Shown: one piece after another, positions 23,343-30,927 of the stretch
How the letters are laid out: every line of letters begins with the position of its first letter
Position numbering within the stretch: position 1 is the stretch's first letter
Origin: JAAZMA01 sp964564325
GTDB lineage: Bacteria; Bacillota; Clostridia; Tissierellales; Tepidimicrobiaceae
Direction: 5' to 3'
Assembly (NCBI GenBank): GCA_964564325.1
Contig: CAZMBD010000010.1
Location: forward strand, 1-30,927
DNA length: 30,927 bases
The notes under the pieces: generated by a model
Told to the model about the DNA's origin: nothing
Seen by the model: only the letters and a program-made list of their open reading frames with translations
The model's database searches: none
Made by a program: the position numbers and the translations under genes

Positions 23343-24710
23343 GTGGGAAAAACAGACAAAAAGGAATTAATATTAAATGGAGATATGTATAAGGTAATTA
23401 TTACACTATCCATACCTATCATGGTAAACAATTTTATACAAACATTATATAATCTTGCAGATGCTATGTGGGTTAGTAAACTTGGCTCTGTACAATTTGC
23501 AGCTACCTCATTTGTATGGCCAATATTATTTTTATTTATATCTTTAGGAATTGGTATTTCTGTTGCAGGAACTTCCATATTAGCTCAGTTAGTAGGGGCA
23601 TCAGAGTATGAGGAGGCAAATAAATATGCAACGCAGTTAATGATGATATCCATGATTTTTTCTTTGGTTTTTGCAACCATTGGATATTTTTTAAGTCCAT
23701 ATATAGTAAGTTGGATGGGTGGCACAGGAGATTTGGCTAAATATAGTAATATATATTTAAAAATTAGTTTTTTAGGTTTTCCATTTGTGTTTCTATTTTT
23801 TAATTTTAACTCTATTATGAATGCTCAAGGAAATACATTAGCTCCAACTGTATTAAGCGCCATATCTGCCATCATAAACGTAATACTTGATCCTATATTT
23901 ATATTTACACTAGATATGGGAGTAGCAGGAGCGGCTATTGCTACAGTTCTATCTCAAGCTGTATTAGTTGTAGTAGGAATTTTCATACTTAAAACCCATT
24001 CTCCTATGATAAAGTTGGATTTTAAGGATTTTAAATTTAATAAACAAATACTTAAAAAAGTAGTAGATATAGGTCTTCCAGCCACTATAGGTCAATCTGG
24101 TTCAGCTTTAGGATTTGCAGTTTTAAATAGCTTTATTGCTTCCTATGGCACGTCCACTTTAGCAGCATTTGCCATGGTAAATAGGATTACCTCATTAATC
24201 ATGCAACCACCTATGGGAATAGGTGCAGCTCTAACTTCCATAGTAGGACAAAATATTGGTGCCAATCAATTTGATAGAGTTATGGAAGCCTTTAAAAAAG
24301 CCACAAAAATTGTACTAATTATTGGGGTTTTAGGCACAGCTTTTTTACTTTGGCAAGACGAAGGTATAATAGACTTCTTTATTCGTAATAAGGATGATAT
24401 GGAAGTAGTAGAACAGGGAATTTCATATCTTAGATATATTTCATTATCAATGCCTCTAATGGGTATGTTTAGCATATTTCAAGGACTTTTCCAAGGTTCT
24501 GGACATACTAAATATTCTATGGCTATGGCTGTTGGTAGGCTTTGGTTTATTAGACTTCCTATGATTTTAGTATTTAAACATTTTACAAACTGGGGACCTA
24601 CAGCCATATGGTTTTCCATGAGTTTTAGTAATCTTTTAATATGTATATATGGTTATGCAGTTTACAAAAGCAATAAATGGCAAAGAAGAGTGGTTAGAAC
24701 AGAAGTTTAA
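23343..24710 (+). CDS. MATE-family multidrug/metabolite efflux protein
   Basis: A 455-residue transporter with about twelve membrane segments in two halves of the MATE (NorM/MepA/DinF) superfamily. Family landmarks are LSIPIMVNNFIQTLYNLADAMWVSKLG split around residue ~30, NAQGNTLAPTVLSAISAIINVILDP (~160-185), GLPATIGQSGSALGF (~245) and QGSGHTKYSMA (~385). It probably exports organic cations or drugs using a Na+ or H+ gradient; the substrate cannot be read from sequence. The GTG at 23343 is chosen because AAAGGTGG (23328-23335) is 7 nt away; the ATG at 23337 lies against the ribosome site. Confidence 0.9.
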   Translation: MGKTDKKELILNGDMYKVIITLSIPIMVNNFIQTLYNLADAMWVSKLGSVQFAATSFVWPILFLFISLGIGISVAGTSILAQLVGASEYEEANKYATQLMMISMIFSLVFATIGYFLSPYIVSWMGGTGDLAKYSNIYLKISFLGFPFVFLFFNFNSIMNAQGNTLAPTVLSAISAIINVILDPIFIFTLDMGVAGAAIATVLSQAVLVVVGIFILKTHSPMIKLDFKDFKFNKQILKKVVDIGLPATIGQSGSALGFAVLNSFIASYGTSTLAAFAMVNRITSLIMQPPMGIGAALTSIVGQNIGANQFDRVMEAFKKATKIVLIIGVLGTAFLLWQDEGIIDFFIRNKDDMEVVEQGISYLRYISLSMPLMGMFSIFQGLFQGSGHTKYSMAMAVGRLWFIRLPMILVFKHFTNWGPTAIWFSMSFSNLLICIYGYAVYKSNKWQRRVVRTEV

Positions 24711-24728
24711 AAATATTTCAAATTCTTA

Positions 24729-24757
24729 TTGCAAATAAATTAATTCTAATATATAAT
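24729..24757 (+). promoter_or_regulatory. Sigma-A promoter of the trpB T-box leader
   Basis: TTGCAA (24729-24734), 17-bp spacer, TATAAT (24752-24757). Confidence 0.65.
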
Positions 24758-24774
24758 ATACTTTAACAGTTTAA

Positions 24775-24999
24775 ATTAAAAAATTCTATGCTAGGGAATA
24801 GTAGTTAAAAATAATTATTTACAGAGAATTGAGAATAGTGAGATCTCAATAATATAGTTTTTAATGAATGGGCCCTAAAGAAGCTATGGGAAATCCAATG
24901 GAGAGTACTATTTGTCGGAAGCCAACCGTTATCTATGGACAGGATATGTTAGTATCCCATAAGAGTGATGCATTTTTGCATAATTTAGGTGGTACCGTG
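24775..24999 (+). ncRNA. T-box riboswitch, tryptophan specifier
   Basis: The T-box sequence AATTTAGGTGGTACCGTG (24982-24999) is diagnostic. Upstream, stem I contains a GAA-TGG-GCC segment, with TGG at 24869-24871 in the specifier position (Trp codon), and a CAGAGAATTGAGAATAGTGAG-like stem II region (~24821). Uncharged tRNA-Trp should bind the specifier and TGGTACC side bulge and prevent termination. The upstream boundary is approximate. The specifier agrees with the downstream gene, trpB. Confidence 0.9.
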
Positions 25000-25003
25000 A
25001 ATT

Positions 25004-25042
25004 AAACCCTCACCCTAATATATTTTAGGAGAGGGTTTTTTT
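25004..25042 (+). terminator. T-box-controlled terminator
   Basis: AAACCCTC (25004-25011) pairs with GAGGGTTT (25031-25038), with an inner CCTAA/TTAGG helix, then a T-run to 25042. It lies 26 nt before the trpB start codon. Confidence 0.85.
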
Positions 25043-25068
25043 ATATTTAAAATAAGGAGGAAAATGCT

Positions 25069-26235
25069 ATGAAAAAATTTGATGGTTATTTTGGAGAATT
25101 TGGTGGAGCATATGTGCCTGACTCTTTAAAGGAGGTGTTAAAAGATTTAGAAAACAATTTTTATAATTATATTGAAGATGAAGACTTTCAAAATGAATTA
25201 GCCTATTACTACAAAAATTACGTCGGAAGGGAAAGTCCATTATACTATGCAGAAAATCTAAGTAAGTATGCTGGTGGAGCCAAAATATATTTAAAAAGAG
25301 AAGACTTAAATCATACTGGAGCTCATAAAATAAATAATGCTTTAGGTCAGGTATTACTAGCAAAAAGAGCCAATAAGAAAAAAATAATTGCAGAAACTGG
25401 TGCAGGTCAACATGGAGTTGCCACAGCGACTGTAGCGGCACTATTTAATATGGATTGCACTATATATATGGGTGCCGTAGATGTAAAAAGACAAGAAGCA
25501 AATGTATTTAGGATGAAAATTTTAGGTGCTGATGTAGTTCCAGTATATGATGGGAATGCCACACTAAAGGATGCCGTAGATAAGGCTTTAGAAGAATTTG
25601 TTTTAAATGCCCATGATACATTTTATCTATTAGGCTCAGCAGTAGGACCTCATCCATACCCATTAATGGTAAGAGAATTTCAATCTATAATAGGTAAAGA
25701 GGCAAGAAGACAAATATTAGAACAAGAAGGAAGACTACCAGATTATGTAGTAGCCTGTGTTGGAGGCGGTAGCAATGCCATAGGGCTATTTCACCCCTTT
25801 GTAGAGGATAAAAATGTCAAATTAATAGGGGTAGAACCAGCTGGAAAAGGAATTGATTCAGATTTTCATGCTGCATCTATTTCTAAGGGAGAAGTAAATA
25901 TAATCCATGGATTTAAATGCTATACTTTAGATGAAAACAAGGTCAATGTTCATTCTGTAGCGGCAGGATTAGATTATCCAGGAGTAGGACCAGAACATTG
26001 TTATTATAAAGATACAGGAAGGGCGAAATATGTTTCAGTTAATGACAAAGAAGCCTTAGAAGCATTTCATAAATTATCTAAATTAGAAGGCATAATACCT
26101 GCCATAGAAAGTTCTCATGCTATTTATTATGGTATGGAATTAGCATCCACACTTCCAAAAGATAAAATTGTCATAATTAATTTATCAGGCAGAGGCGATA
26201 AGGATATAAATCAAATAATGGAAAATAGAATTTGA
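25069..26235 (+). CDS. trpB: Tryptophan synthase beta chain
   Basis: A 388-residue PLP enzyme that condenses indole and serine to tryptophan. It is the canonical TrpB1 form: the N-terminus GYFGEFGGAYVP, the PLP lysine K87 in REDLNHTGAHKINN, E109 in AETGAGQHG, and the phosphate-binding CVGGGSNAIG. The residue numbers agree with Salmonella TrpB (K87, E109). AAGGAGG precedes ATG 25069. No trpA or other trp gene is adjacent, and a terminator follows at once, so the gene is an orphan under tRNA-Trp control; salvage of external indole is a reasonable inference. Confidence 0.95.
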   Translation: MKKFDGYFGEFGGAYVPDSLKEVLKDLENNFYNYIEDEDFQNELAYYYKNYVGRESPLYYAENLSKYAGGAKIYLKREDLNHTGAHKINNALGQVLLAKRANKKKIIAETGAGQHGVATATVAALFNMDCTIYMGAVDVKRQEANVFRMKILGADVVPVYDGNATLKDAVDKALEEFVLNAHDTFYLLGSAVGPHPYPLMVREFQSIIGKEARRQILEQEGRLPDYVVACVGGGSNAIGLFHPFVEDKNVKLIGVEPAGKGIDSDFHAASISKGEVNIIHGFKCYTLDENKVNVHSVAAGLDYPGVGPEHCYYKDTGRAKYVSVNDKEALEAFHKLSKLEGIIPAIESSHAIYYGMELASTLPKDKIVIINLSGRGDKDINQIMENRI

Positions 26236-26245
26236 AGAGGTAAAT

Positions 26246-26287
26246 AAAAAGGTGTCTAAATTGTAACGATTTTGACACCTTTTTTTT
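26246..26287 (+). terminator. Terminator after trpB
   Basis: AAAAAGGTGTC (26246-26256) pairs with GACACCTTTTT (26274-26284), followed by more T residues. Confidence 0.85.
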
Positions 26288-26288
26288 A

Positions 26289-26317
26289 TTGCAATTTATA
26301 TTATTACTCTGTATTAT
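26289..26317 (+). promoter_or_regulatory. Candidate sigma-A promoter of the DUF4153-like gene
   Basis: TTGCAA (26289-26294), 17-bp spacer, TATTAT (26312-26317). Confidence 0.55.
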
Positions 26318-26341
26318 TAAAACAGAGAGGAGGCTTTTAAT

Positions 26342-28093
26342 ATGAAAATAGGCAATAGATTAAAAAACATCTACAATAGCATTAAAAAAAGTATCAGAAG
26401 ATTTCCAGTAACCATAGCTGTATCTACTACTTTAGTTATTATGTTAATTATTTTATCTGAAAAAGGATCAAGTTTAACATCTGAAGCGAAAAATATTTTT
26501 GAAAGAATTAATATGATAATTGCCCTAGGCATTCCAATGTCTCTATGCATCAAGCTTTTATATGAACAAAGTGATAATCTAAAGGGAATACAGAAAGTGA
26601 TGGGTTATGTATTTGGAACCATTGTTTTAATATTATATTATAAATTTTTATTAAAAGATTTAAATAATAATAGTACCATCAGATATACAGCAGTATCTAT
26701 ATTTTTATATTTGGCATTTGGCTATATACCTTGGATTAAGAGAAAAGAAGATTATGAATACTATATAATAAAGGTGTTTTCTAGTTTCTTTTTAACAGTA
26801 ATATATTCTTTTGTTTTATTAATGGGGGTATTTGCTATACTTTTCACCATAGATCAATTATTTAGTGCCAATATTCCAGGAAAATCTTATTACTATACAT
26901 TTTTAATAGTAGCAGGTATATTTGCACCATCTATGTTTTTGGCAAAGATTCCAGAAATAGATGCAGATTTTAGTGAATATAAATATCCTAAATCTTTAAA
27001 AGTTTTATTATTATATATAGTAATTCCATTAATTAGCATATACACAATAATACTATATATTTATTTCGGAAAAATTCTAATAACTAAAGATTGGCCTCAA
27101 GGCTTAGTATCTCATTTAGTACTATGGTATTCTACTGTATCTGTAGCAGTAATATTTTTCATAAGTCCTATATTAGATGAAGATAAATGGGCTAATAGAT
27201 TTAAATTTTGGTTTCCTAAGCTAATTATTCCTGTACTAATAATGATGTTTGTTTCCATGGGAATTAGAATCAATGAATATGGAATAACTGAAAATAGATA
27301 TTTTGCATTGGTATTAGGACTTTGGGTACTAGGAATTATGCTTTACTTTATATTTAGTAAAAAACAAAAAAATATAATAATTCCAATAGTACTATCCATA
27401 CTAGCTATAAATTCAGCCTTTGGACCATTAAGTAGCTTTAGTGTATCTAAAAGAAGTCAAAACAATAGACTAAAATCTATTTTAATAAAAAACAGTATGC
27501 TAGTGGATAATAAAGTAGAAGCTAAGAGTGATATAAGTAATGAAGACAAAGAAGAAATAAGCATGATATTAGATTATTTTGATAAAAATCATTCCCTAGA
27601 AAATGTAAAATATGTACCAAAGGATTTTGAAATTGAAGATATGGATAAAGTATTTGGATTTCAATATAAGGAGAAAAACATAAATCGAAATGAGTATTTC
27701 TATTATTATACAGAACAAGAAAAAAATAATGCTATAGATATAAGGGGATATGATTATTTATTGGATAATTATAGAATATTTAATAGAGATATAAAAATAG
27801 AGGATATGAATGCTTATTATAATAGGGAAAACTTAAAATTTACAATAAAAGAAAAAGGCAATATAATTTATGAAGCTAATATGAAGAATTATGCTTATGA
27901 AATAATAGAAAAACAAAATGATGATTTGGTAAAAAATAGGGATACATTAAATCCTGAAAACACTATTATTGTAGATGAAAATGAGAAATTAAATGTGAAA
28001 TTCATAGTAAATAGTATTTCAGGTAGAAATAGTTCTGAAGAAAAACTTATTATAGAAGATATAGAATTTACTGTATTGATTAAGTTCAAATAG
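26342..28093 (+). CDS. DUF4153-like polytopic membrane protein
   Basis: A 583-residue protein of unknown function. Residues ~15-375 carry about ten to twelve hydrophobic segments; the remaining ~200 residues are soluble, rich in Asn, Lys, Glu and Tyr, and should lie in one compartment as a single domain. The layout (helical membrane part with conserved PWIKRKEDYEYYIIKVF and FFISPILDEDKW-like segments, then a soluble C-domain) resembles DUF4153/DUF4173 proteins, but the match is by pattern only. GAGAGGAGG precedes the ATG. It has its own promoter and terminator and thus stands as a single-gene unit between trpB and signal peptidase. Confidence 0.68.
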   Translation: MKIGNRLKNIYNSIKKSIRRFPVTIAVSTTLVIMLIILSEKGSSLTSEAKNIFERINMIIALGIPMSLCIKLLYEQSDNLKGIQKVMGYVFGTIVLILYYKFLLKDLNNNSTIRYTAVSIFLYLAFGYIPWIKRKEDYEYYIIKVFSSFFLTVIYSFVLLMGVFAILFTIDQLFSANIPGKSYYYTFLIVAGIFAPSMFLAKIPEIDADFSEYKYPKSLKVLLLYIVIPLISIYTIILYIYFGKILITKDWPQGLVSHLVLWYSTVSVAVIFFISPILDEDKWANRFKFWFPKLIIPVLIMMFVSMGIRINEYGITENRYFALVLGLWVLGIMLYFIFSKKQKNIIIPIVLSILAINSAFGPLSSFSVSKRSQNNRLKSILIKNSMLVDNKVEAKSDISNEDKEEISMILDYFDKNHSLENVKYVPKDFEIEDMDKVFGFQYKEKNINRNEYFYYYTEQEKNNAIDIRGYDYLLDNYRIFNRDIKIEDMNAYYNRENLKFTIKEKGNIIYEANMKNYAYEIIEKQNDDLVKNRDTLNPENTIIVDENEKLNVKFIVNSISGRNSSEEKLIIEDIEFTVLIKFK

Positions 28094-28119
28094 AGGATTG
28101 CTTAGGCAATTCTCTTTTT
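28092..28119 (+). terminator. Terminator overlapping the stop codon
   Basis: AGAGGATTGC (28092-28101) pairs with GCAATTCTCT (28106-28115, one G-U pair) around TTAG, followed by TTTT. The stem begins within the TAG stop codon. Confidence 0.75.
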
Positions 28120-28124
28120 AGTAT

Positions 28125-28152
28125 TTTACAATATCGAAAAAAAATGTATAAT
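28125..28152 (+). promoter_or_regulatory. Candidate sigma-A promoter of lepB-msrA
   Basis: TTTACA (28125-28130), 16-bp spacer, TATAAT (28147-28152). The predicted leader is about 15 nt and holds AAGGAGATGATAGC. Confidence 0.65.
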
Positions 28153-28172
28153 ATGTGTAAGGAGATGATAGC

Positions 28173-28727
28173 ATGAAAAAAGAGATCATTGAATGGATTA
28201 AATCTATAGCATTAGCTTTTGTTTTAGCATTTATAATTACCTCTTTTATAAGTGGTACACAAGTTTATGGTAGTTCTATGAATCCAACTTTAAGCCATGA
28301 TGATTTTTTAATTATATTGAAAAGTAAAGACATTGAACATGGAGATATAGTAATAGTAAAAACTGATTTGGAAGTTAATCCGGAAGATTTACAAGGACTA
28401 AGTCCTTTAAATAAATGGAAAATGGGAAAGACTAAAAGCTTAATTAAAAGAGCAATAGCCTTAGAGGGAGATAGTCTCGTAATATCCAATGGAGAAGTTT
28501 TTTTAAATGGTAAAAAATTAGAAGAAGATTATATTGGAGGCGTAAAAACTTTTGGCGATATAATTATAGAAGAAATTCCTGAGGGGAAAATATTTGTTAT
28601 GGGGGATAATAGAGGAAATAGCTTAGATAGTAGGAGCGATAGAATTGGATTAGTAGATACAGAAGATATATCAGGAAAAGTTATATTTCAACTTTATCCT
28701 TTTTCTAAATTTGGAAAAGTAAAATAG
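28173..28727 (+). CDS. lepB: Signal peptidase I
   Basis: A 184-residue type I signal peptidase (S26), membrane-anchored by one N-terminal helix (~10-28) with the catalytic domain outside. The Ser-Lys dyad is S35 in YGSSMNPTL (box B) and K92 in IKRAIALEGD (box D); box E is GDNRGNSLDSR with SR followed by G. It removes signal peptides from exported proteins. AAGGAG precedes the ATG. It is followed 13 nt later by msrA, so the two form a small operon. The length fits the short Gram-positive SipS type. Confidence 0.95.
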   Translation: MKKEIIEWIKSIALAFVLAFIITSFISGTQVYGSSMNPTLSHDDFLIILKSKDIEHGDIVIVKTDLEVNPEDLQGLSPLNKWKMGKTKSLIKRAIALEGDSLVISNGEVFLNGKKLEEDYIGGVKTFGDIIIEEIPEGKIFVMGDNRGNSLDSRSDRIGLVDTEDISGKVIFQLYPFSKFGKVK

Positions 28728-28740
28728 AGGAGATGAGAAA

Positions 28741-29217
28741 ATGAAAGAAATAGTATTAGCAGGAGGATGTTTTTGGGGTGTAGAAGAATATATGTCTAGA
28801 ATAGACGGGGTATTAGATACAAAAGTAGGATATGCCAATGGAAACACAGAAAATCCGACCTATGAAGAAGTTTGTACCAATACTACGGGATACGCAGAAG
28901 CCTGTTATATAAAATTTGATGAAAATATCCTATCTTTAGAAGAATTACTCAATAGATTTTGGAAAATCATCAATCCAACAATACAGAATAGGCAAGGTCC
29001 TGATATAGGCAGTCAATATAGAACAGGCATATACTATATAGATGAAAAAGACTTGGAAATCATAAATAAAACCAAAGAAGAACAACAAGAAAAATATAAA
29101 GACTCAATAGTTACAGAAATAGAACCATTAAAAGTATTTTATAATGCAGAAGAATATCATCAAAAATATTTAAAGAAAAATCCAGGTGGATATTGTCATA
29201 TAGACTTAAGTAAATAA
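28741..29217 (+). CDS. msrA: Peptide methionine-(S)-sulfoxide reductase
   Basis: A 158-residue MsrA repairing oxidised methionine with a thiol reductant. The catalytic Cys10 is in GGCFWGVEE; the codon is TGT, not the TGA of selenocysteine MsrA known in some clostridia. Substrate residues are in GYANG, NPTYEEVCTNTTGYAE and the YHQKYL motif near the C-terminus; the resolving Cys is probably C152 (GGYCH). GAGGAGATGAG precedes the ATG, 13 nt after lepB. The stop codon lies within a long hairpin at 29212-29258. Confidence 0.95.
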   Translation: MKEIVLAGGCFWGVEEYMSRIDGVLDTKVGYANGNTENPTYEEVCTNTTGYAEACYIKFDENILSLEELLNRFWKIINPTIQNRQGPDIGSQYRTGIYYIDEKDLEIINKTKEEQQEKYKDSIVTEIEPLKVFYNAEEYHQKYLKKNPGGYCHIDLSK

Positions 29218-29258
29218 GTCCACTTTTTGAGGCCAAGCCTCAAAAAGTGGACTTATTT
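29212..29258 (+). terminator. 22-bp perfect hairpin containing the msrA stop codon
   Basis: Positions 29212-29233 pair without mismatch with 29237-29258 around a 3-nt loop (CAA). The msrA TAA (29215-29217) lies inside the 5' arm, and the 3' arm ends in ATTTT. Its size and tight loop resemble the palindromes at 13359 and 17427 although the bases differ. It can end transcription towards the converging HAD gene. Confidence 0.8.
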
Positions 29259-29260
29259 TG

Positions 29261-29288
29261 GAACAGTGGGGACGGTTTTCTCTGTCCT
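29261..29288. repeat. GGGGACGGTT-type dispersed element
   Basis: GAACAGTGGGGACGGTTTTC followed by TCTGTCC; ACAG and CTGTC pair as in the element at 23220-23251 (complement ACAGGGGACGGTTCC...CTGTC). It lies between msrA and the end of the converging HAD gene. Confidence 0.6.
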
Positions 29289-29289
29289 A

Positions 29290-29925
29290 CTATTTTAACA
29301 TCTCCAAATCCAATTTATTAAAATTATTTATTACCAAATCAGCTTTAGACAGGTCCTGTTCTCCAGAATTAGAACTTTTCAGTCCTATACATTTCATACC
29401 TGCAGATTTTGCTGCTATTACTCCATTTTCTGCATCTTCTATTACTACACAATGGGAAGGAGATACTCCTAGCTTTTCTGCAGTTTTTAAAAATATTTCA
29501 GGATCAGGCTTTCCACATTTTACATCTTCTCCACTCATAGCAATTTTAAAATATTTATCTAAATTAAATTTCTCTACTATTAAATCTACTGTCTTCCTAT
29601 TATTTGATGAAGCTAGGGCTAGAATATAATTTGCATTATAAACTTTCATTAAAAAATCCCAAAAGTTATCTACTAAATTAATATTATGGATATTTTCAAT
29701 AAACCTTTTTCTTTTTATATTAATTATTTCTTCAACGGAAAGTTTAATATTAAACTGTTTTTTAAAGGTACTCCACATATGATAATCTGTAGTTCCTACA
29801 AAAGTATTATGTTCCTCTTCAGTAATTTTGCCACCTAATTCTTCTAAAAGTTCTCTTTCTATTTTAAAATGTAAAGGTTCACTATCTATAATAACTCCAT
29901 CCATATCAAATATAATAGCTTTCAA
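29290..29925 (-). CDS. HAD-superfamily phosphatase (beta-phosphoglucomutase-like)
   Basis: A 211-residue cytosolic haloacid-dehalogenase phosphohydrolase with an alpha-helical cap. Motif I is FDMDGVIIDSEP (D7 nucleophile, D9 acid-base), motif II the Ser in LALASSN, motif III the Lys in GKPDPEIF, motif IV VIEDAENG. This is the sub-family of beta-phosphoglucomutases and sugar-phosphate phosphatases; substrate cannot be assigned. On the minus strand AGGAGG stands 9 nt before a TTG codon at 29925, which is taken as the start since the next ATG falls inside motif I. Confidence 0.88.
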   Translation of the reverse strand: MKAIIFDMDGVIIDSEPLHFKIERELLEELGGKITEEEHNTFVGTTDYHMWSTFKKQFNIKLSVEEIINIKRKRFIENIHNINLVDNFWDFLMKVYNANYILALASSNNRKTVDLIVEKFNLDKYFKIAMSGEDVKCGKPDPEIFLKTAEKLGVSPSHCVVIEDAENGVIAAKSAGMKCIGLKSSNSGEQDLSKADLVINNFNKLDLEMLK

Positions 29926-30001
29926 AAAATCAGCCTCCTAATTGTTTTTAATAACAAAATCCAATATAATAGATGATGTTAATATTTTTATTTCAGTAAT
30001 G

Positions 30002-30030
30002 AATATATACTAAATATAAGAATAAGTCAA
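30002..30030 (-). promoter_or_regulatory. Candidate sigma-A promoter of the HAD gene
   Basis: On the minus strand TTGACT (30030-30025), 17-bp spacer, TATATT (30007-30002). Confidence 0.5.
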
Positions 30031-30055
30031 AAAAATTAAATTTTAACTAAAGTTA

Positions 30056-30085
30056 TTGACACTATATCTAGAGGTTTGATATTAT
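30056..30085 (+). promoter_or_regulatory. nrdD promoter with possible NrdR box
   Basis: TTGACA (30056-30061) and an extended -10, TGATATTAT (TATTAT at 30080-30085). Overlapping the -35 is ACACTATATCTAGAGG (30059-30074), close to the NrdR-box consensus ACACWATATATWGTGT; a degenerate AT-rich partner may lie around 30081-30096. Confidence 0.6.
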
Positions 30086-30131
30086 ATATATACAAGATAT
30101 GGTAAGAAATATTAATAAGGGGGCAAAAAAA

Positions 30132-30927
30132 ATGATAACAAAGATTAAAAAAAGGGATGGGAGAGAAGTTCCTTTTAATATAGAAAAAATTACAAATGCC
30201 ATATTTAAAGCTGCTCAAGCTGCAGGAGGTCAAGATTATGATACAGCTTTAAAATTAGCAGAGGAAACTACCTTTATTTTAAATGAAAGATTTGAAAATA
30301 CAGTTCCAGGTGTTGAAGACATACAAGATATAGTAGAAAAAATTCTCATAGAAAATGGTCATGCTAAAACTGCCAAAGAATATATATTATATAGGGCAGA
30401 GAGAAGTAGAATTAGAGAAATGGACACAAGACTTATGAAAGTCTTTGAAGATTTGACTTTTAAAGATGCAAAAGATGTAGATATAAAAAGAGAAAATGCC
30501 AATATAGATGGAAATACAGCCATGGGTACTATGCTTAAATATGGTTCTGAAAGTGCTAAACAATTTTACGATTTATTTGTATTAAACCCTGCTCATTCAA
30601 AAGCACATAAAAATGGAGATATACATATTCATGACTTAGATTTTTTAACACTTACTACAACTTGTTGTCAGATAGATCTTCTTAAATTATTTGAAGAAGG
30701 ATTTAACACAGGTCATGGATATTTAAGAGAACCACAAAAAATAGAATCCTATGCAGCACTTGCCTGTATAGCCATACAATCAAACCAAAACGATCAACAT
30801 GGGGGGCAAAGTATTCCTAATTTTGACTATGGAATGGCTCCAGGTGTAGCTAAAACTTATAAAAGATGTTATAGAGAAAATTTAATTAAAAGCATTGAAT
30901 TATTAGTAGAAGAAATAGATTTAGAAG
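30132..30927 (+). CDS. nrdD: Anaerobic ribonucleoside-triphosphate reductase, 5' part
   Basis: The first 265 codons of a class III ribonucleotide reductase; the gene runs off the right edge. Residues ~1-90 are an ATP-cone (KIKKRDGREVPFNIEKITNA is its start) for allosteric control. Then come family segments MGTMLKYGSESAKQFY, HIHDLDFLTLTTTCCQIDL and the SIPNFDYGMAPGV region of the catalytic barrel. It makes deoxynucleotides from NTPs using a glycyl radical installed by NrdG, not visible here; the radical Gly lies beyond the edge. AAGGGGG precedes ATG 30132. Possible NrdR control from the box over the promoter. Confidence 0.93.
   Translation, partial: MITKIKKRDGREVPFNIEKITNAIFKAAQAAGGQDYDTALKLAEETTFILNERFENTVPGVEDIQDIVEKILIENGHAKTAKEYILYRAERSRIREMDTRLMKVFEDLTFKDAKDVDIKRENANIDGNTAMGTMLKYGSESAKQFYDLFVLNPAHSKAHKNGDIHIHDLDFLTLTTTCCQIDLLKLFEEGFNTGHGYLREPQKIESYAALACIAIQSNQNDQHGGQSIPNFDYGMAPGVAKTYKRCYRENLIKSIELLVEEIDLE

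Noticed and set aside
28768..28770. Possible selenocysteine codon in MsrA
   Set aside because: The catalytic position is a TGT cysteine codon, so no recoding is needed.
29258..29629. 123-codon open frame on the plus strand
   Set aside because: It lies antisense to the HAD phosphatase gene whose catalytic motifs are complete, and begins within the hairpin and repeat.
1..30927. CRISPR arrays, tRNA or rRNA genes, prophage or toxin-antitoxin loci
   Set aside because: No regularly spaced repeats, cloverleaf genes, rRNA blocks or phage/toxin signature genes were seen.

Overview
The window is AT-rich DNA from a low-GC anaerobic Gram-positive bacterium, most likely a Clostridia member of the amino-acid-fermenting kind (Tissierella or Sporanaerobacter relatives would fit; this is inference). 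Supporting signs are the AGGAGG-type ribosome binding sites, consensus sigma-A promoters, many U-tailed hairpin terminators, three riboswitch leaders (yybP-ykoY, cobalamin, T-box), meso-diaminopimelate dehydrogenase, two sigma-54 activators and an anaerobic (class III) ribonucleotide reductase at the right edge.

Layout. 1-4169: a yybP-ykoY (Mn2+) riboswitch controls a CaCA cation antiporter; convergent to it is ddh; then a Na/Pi-cotransporter/PhoU fusion with its own promoter. 4172-10847: a cobalamin riboswitch leads an operon of a BtuF-like lipoprotein, a BtuC-like permease, a CobN-like chelatase subunit and a small lipoprotein; no ABC ATPase and no chelatase ATPase subunits are present locally. 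10874-13288 (minus strand): leucyl aminopeptidase and a DUF4349 lipoprotein. 13359-17473: a block bounded by two copies of a long palindromic repeat, holding a PAS/sigma-54 activator, an N-carbamoylsarcosine-amidase-like hydrolase and two small multispanning membrane proteins. 17545-20868: a second sigma-54 activator with a cysteine-bearing sensor domain, then a cysteine desulfidase-like Fe-S enzyme. 20875-24710: CvfB-like S1 protein, an NfeD plus SPFH membrane pair, and a MATE exporter. 24729-29258: an orphan trpB behind a tryptophan T-box, a DUF4153-like membrane protein, signal peptidase I and MsrA. 29290-30927: a HAD phosphatase (minus) and the 5' part of nrdD.

The most interesting part is 13.4-20.9 kb. 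Two sigma-54 regulatory units lie in tandem with the same design: activator gene, three palindromic operators, a -24/-12 promoter, then the target gene or operon. The operators differ in a systematic way (TTGCA-N4-TGCAA in the first, TTCGCA-N4-TGCGAA in the second), which suggests two paralogous activators with separated specificities. The first unit appears to import and hydrolyse a carbamoyl or amide compound through a barely characterised two-protein membrane system. The second probably senses cysteine, sulfide or redox state and induces cysteine breakdown.

Several genes need start sites downstream of the longest reading frame. For the two sigma-54 targets the long frame would place the start codon inside the -24/-12 promoter itself.
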